From assembly GCA_040766585.1 (NCBI GenBank), contig JAXGQE010000015.1:1-24752 (forward strand): 24,752 nucleotides of DNA, written 5' to 3'. Both the position numbers and the translations under genes were made by a program. The number at the start of each line of letters is the position of its first letter. Position 1 is the stretch's first letter. The DNA comes from JAXGQE01 sp040766585 (GTDB taxonomy: Bacteria > Bacillota > SLNR01). This document shows positions 22,679 to 24,752 of the stretch, piece by piece. The notes under the pieces were generated by a model, which made no database searches, had not been told where the DNA came from, and was given only the letters and a program-made list of their open reading frames with translations.

Positions 22679-23122
22679 TTGTCGGTGGATCCATATCGAT
22701 CGGGCATGTTGAAAAAAAGCCCATATGCTCTCAAGAAAGATGTTGAAGGTATAGTGGTTGCTGTACTGGATTTTGCGACAGACAAAAGAGGGCTGCATCT
22801 GATTACCCAGCCTTCCCGGGCAGTGATTAGTGGGCATGTTCACGAATTGATCATTACCGATGACAGCGAAGCAGGCCCAGACTCCCATATCGATCGGGTG
22901 GCATACCTAGCATTTATTGCCATCTGTGAAAGCGGCATGTTGCTTCAGCATGACGTTGTTTACTTGAACGACGAGAAAATTGGCATGTTGGCAGGATTTG
23001 ATGAAACCCATATGCCGAATCATCAAAACATTGTAATCAAAGGAGAAAGCCGAAGCACCGGTAAAGAGCGAAACATTGCCATCGGCGATCGTTTTCGTTT
23101 TTCCATGGCATCAAGTGCATAG
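22679..23122 (+). CDS. Uncharacterised small conserved-looking protein, partner of the next PLP enzyme
   Basis: The 147-residue soluble protein is predicted to be largely beta. Visible stretches include VEGIVVAVLDFATDKRGLHL, SRAVISGHVHELIITDD, VAYLAFIAICESGMLL, and IGMLAGFDETHMPNHQNIVI, then RNIAIGDRFRF. It resembles a family I recall as DUF6917, but I cannot verify that and no function is known. The repeated His residues (SGHVHEL, ETHMPNH) could bind metal. TTG 22679 is chosen because AGGAGG is 9 nt upstream; the in-frame ATG 22649 lies upstream of that site, inside the palindrome. The PLP enzyme starts 28 nt after, indicating co-transcription and probably a joint role. Confidence 0.75.
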   Translation: MSVDPYRSGMLKKSPYALKKDVEGIVVAVLDFATDKRGLHLITQPSRAVISGHVHELIITDDSEAGPDSHIDRVAYLAFIAICESGMLLQHDVVYLNDEKIGMLAGFDETHMPNHQNIVIKGESRSTGKERNIAIGDRFRFSMASSA

Positions 23123-23150
23123 CACTCACAAATAGAATGGAGGTATTTAT

Positions 23151-24617
23151 ATGGCAAAATCGAAGTTTAAGTTTCAAATGTACCGGGATTTGCAGAATAA
23201 CATACCCAACATTTATGCAGATTTACGCAAAGCAGCAGACGAAATTGGAATTCCTTCTGATTTAAAGGGACGGTTCGGATTGACTGGCGCGATTTCCGGT
23301 TGTCCGGCACCGCTGCGCAAAGACATCCTGGAAGCAGGGGAAAAGGCAGCTTTAGAGGTTATTCCTCTAAAAAACATGGTGGATGAAATTCGTGAAATAG
23401 TGAAGGAAGTATATGGTGATGAATACGATGCTGCTCCGTTGAATACCTGTGAGGCAGGTCTTTGGGTGAGTTTCGATTCATTGTGCACTCCTCCAATGCA
23501 GGGACGAGGAGACAATTACCGGACAAGGTATATTGCACCCTATGAAAAACATCTGCATCATCATGGCAGTTATGGTCGTCCGTTCCAGCCCAGGTACAAA
23601 GACATTTTTGCTGATCGCGGATCCACATCTGGCGAATTGGGTTTTGCCGGTAAACGACAGGAGAACATGGACGCAGTCATTGTACCTCTGGTCGGTGGCA
23701 AATACGATGTTCACGGCATCAAGTATCACCCGGTACCTATGCTGACAGAAGTGGATGCAGAAGCATCTGCAGCGAAAATTGCCGAAACGGCAGCTTTGCA
23801 CAGCAACATGGTTACAGGATTTGCTTCTCTCGGATACGATACGCCTGGATATGGTTACAGTGAAAAGGATGCTGATGGGACACCCATCCTTCAGAAGAAA
23901 ATTGCTGAAATCGCCAGTAAATTTAATGCTCCGTATATCATTGACAATGCGTGGGGAATTCCTTTTGTTGGAACAGACATTCGCAAGACGGGTGCCGACG
24001 TGATGATCTATAGCATGGATAAAGCTACTGGAGCACCCACAAGCGGTCTGATCATCGGTAAAGAAGAAGCAATGATCCCGATTCGCAGAGCACTGGGAAT
24101 GCACGGTGAGCGCTGGGGCACAACCAACTCATACGGAAAGGCTGCCTATGTGAATTTTGATGCTGGTAAAGAGGGCCTGGCAGGCCAGATTGCTGCTTTG
24201 AAGGTTCTTCGGGATCATCCGGAAGTTTTGAAAAAGCCGGTCGATGACATGTACGACATCGTGGTTGATGAATTCTCGAAGATGAATCCTGAATTAAGTA
24301 AAGGGATAATTATTTCCAAATCCTACAATTCAACGGCAGTGGAAGTAAACTACGAAGGTACCTGGAAAAACGGTAAAATGGGTATTCCGATCTTCTCCAT
24401 TGAAGATATGTACTCAGGAACCAACTTGTTCCAGGCCGGTTTGAGCCAGATGGGAATCATTCCGACTGTAGCATATGATGCAAATATTTTCATCTCTCCA
24501 GGTTTAGGGACTGCGGACGAAGCGGGTCAGGTTATCGAAGAAAAAGCACGATTTGCGGTGCGTGGACTTGTACGGGCCATGGAAATAGTATCGAAATACG
24601 CTGGGATCATAGACTAA
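23151..24617 (+). CDS. Uncharacterised fold-type I PLP-dependent enzyme (aminotransferase/lyase-like)
   Basis: The 488-residue protein has the layout of fold-type I PLP enzymes. PYIIDNAWGIPF supplies the Asp (D265) that binds the pyridine nitrogen, and MIYSMDKATGAPTSGLIIG gives the likely Schiff-base lysine K291. FADRGSTSGELGFAGKR and LNTCEAGLWVSFDSL may form the phosphate cup. FISPGLGTADEAGQVIEEK closes the small domain. The pattern loosely recalls SelA/SepSecS- or Cys/Met-type enzymes more than classical aspartate aminotransferases. HLHHHGSYGRPFQPRY (135-149) is an unusual His/Arg-rich segment. Reaction and substrate are unknown; transamination, beta-elimination or decarboxylation are all possible. 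GGAGG precedes ATG 23151. It lies between the small unknown protein and a probable amino-acid permease. Confidence 0.75.
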   Translation: MAKSKFKFQMYRDLQNNIPNIYADLRKAADEIGIPSDLKGRFGLTGAISGCPAPLRKDILEAGEKAALEVIPLKNMVDEIREIVKEVYGDEYDAAPLNTCEAGLWVSFDSLCTPPMQGRGDNYRTRYIAPYEKHLHHHGSYGRPFQPRYKDIFADRGSTSGELGFAGKRQENMDAVIVPLVGGKYDVHGIKYHPVPMLTEVDAEASAAKIAETAALHSNMVTGFASLGYDTPGYGYSEKDADGTPILQKKIAEIASKFNAPYIIDNAWGIPFVGTDIRKTGADVMIYSMDKATGAPTSGLIIGKEEAMIPIRRALGMHGERWGTTNSYGKAAYVNFDAGKEGLAGQIAALKVLRDHPEVLKKPVDDMYDIVVDEFSKMNPELSKGIIISKSYNSTAVEVNYEGTWKNGKMGIPIFSIEDMYSGTNLFQAGLSQMGIIPTVAYDANIFISPGLGTADEAGQVIEEKARFAVRGLVRAMEIVSKYAGIID

Positions 24618-24626
24618 ATGGAAGAA

Positions 24627-24655
24627 GCCAGCCAGCCTGAAAGAGGCTGGCTGGC
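24627..24655 (+). terminator. Strong GC-rich hairpin after the PLP enzyme gene
   Basis: GCCAGCCAGCCT (24627-24638) and AGGCTGGCTGGC (24644-24655) pair perfectly over 12 bp with a GAAAG loop, starting 9 nt after the stop. The following ATTCT is a poor T-tract, so it may terminate weakly or protect the 3' end of the upstream mRNA while letting some transcription through to the permease gene. Confidence 0.6.
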
Positions 24656-24710
24656 ATTCTGATACATGGCTTGCAATGAAGCAGGAACAATCAGGAAAAG
24701 AGGGAGATGA

Positions 24711-24752
24711 ATGGACATCTTTCTTCAGCTGTTCATATTTGGATTGAGTTTG
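24711..24752 (+). CDS. N-terminus of a membrane protein, possibly LivH-type ABC permease (partial)
   Basis: ATG 24711, just after AGGGAG (24701-24706), opens MDIFLQLFIFGLSL before the window ends. Many branched-chain amino-acid ABC permeases of the LivH type begin in this way (MD.FLQ...NGLSLG), so that is the best guess; any inner-membrane protein with an N-terminal helix is possible. ATG 24707 in another frame abuts the ribosome-binding site and gives a less hydrophobic start. Confidence 0.4.
   Translation, partial: MDIFLQLFIFGLSL

Noticed and set aside
23478..24104. 208-codon open frame antisense to the PLP enzyme gene
   Set aside because: The Cys/His/Arg-rich composition is typical of a reverse-frame shadow, and the + strand frame is longer with PLP motifs.

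Overview
The window reads as a contiguous piece of chromosome from an endospore-lineage Firmicute, most likely a Clostridia/Peptococcaceae-type anaerobe. The evidence is a full-length spo0A, GG-rich Shine-Dalgarno sites with frequent TTG and GTG starts, and a classic clostridial housekeeping gene order. Every real gene is on the + strand. The only minus-strand gene is a dead transposase. I cannot name the species.

Region 1 (1-3.2 kb): the tail of an unknown acidic protein and its terminator, a Fur-family regulator with a clear sigma-A promoter, then an Asp23/AmaP/DUF2273 envelope-stress cluster. amaP is split by a 1.07 kb IS30-type element with 26-bp terminal inverted repeats (22/26 matching) and flanking ATTT copies. 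The transposase is decayed by several frameshifts. Removing the element restores the amaP frame exactly.

Region 2 (3.2-14.1 kb): nusB, xseA, xseB, a DUF212/YuiD-like membrane protein, dxs, tlyA, then after a terminator nadK, mnmM (ytqB), argR and recN, and finally spo0A. In most spore formers spoIVB lies between recN and spo0A. Here that place holds a cysteine-synthase-like PLP enzyme. spo0A is preceded by a sequence resembling a sigma-H promoter.

Region 3 (14.1-22.6 kb): an M42 aminopeptidase with a terminator, then a Nudix ADP-ribose pyrophosphatase, xerD, deoB, a purine-nucleoside phosphorylase, an M50 site-2-type protease, scpA, scpB (one frameshift), a metallo-beta-lactamase-fold hydrolase and an S66 LD-carboxypeptidase. 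These are tightly spaced and probably form one or two transcription units for nucleoside salvage, chromosome resolution/segregation and cell-wall turnover.

Region 4 (22.6 kb to the end): an AT-rich, probably promoter-bearing gap with a near-perfect palindrome touching the ribosome-binding site. It precedes a small uncharacterised protein, an uncharacterised fold-type I PLP enzyme and the first 14 codons of a membrane protein resembling LivH-type amino-acid ABC permeases. This is the least explained part of the window and the best candidate for an undescribed metabolic module. No tRNA, rRNA, CRISPR array or prophage was seen.
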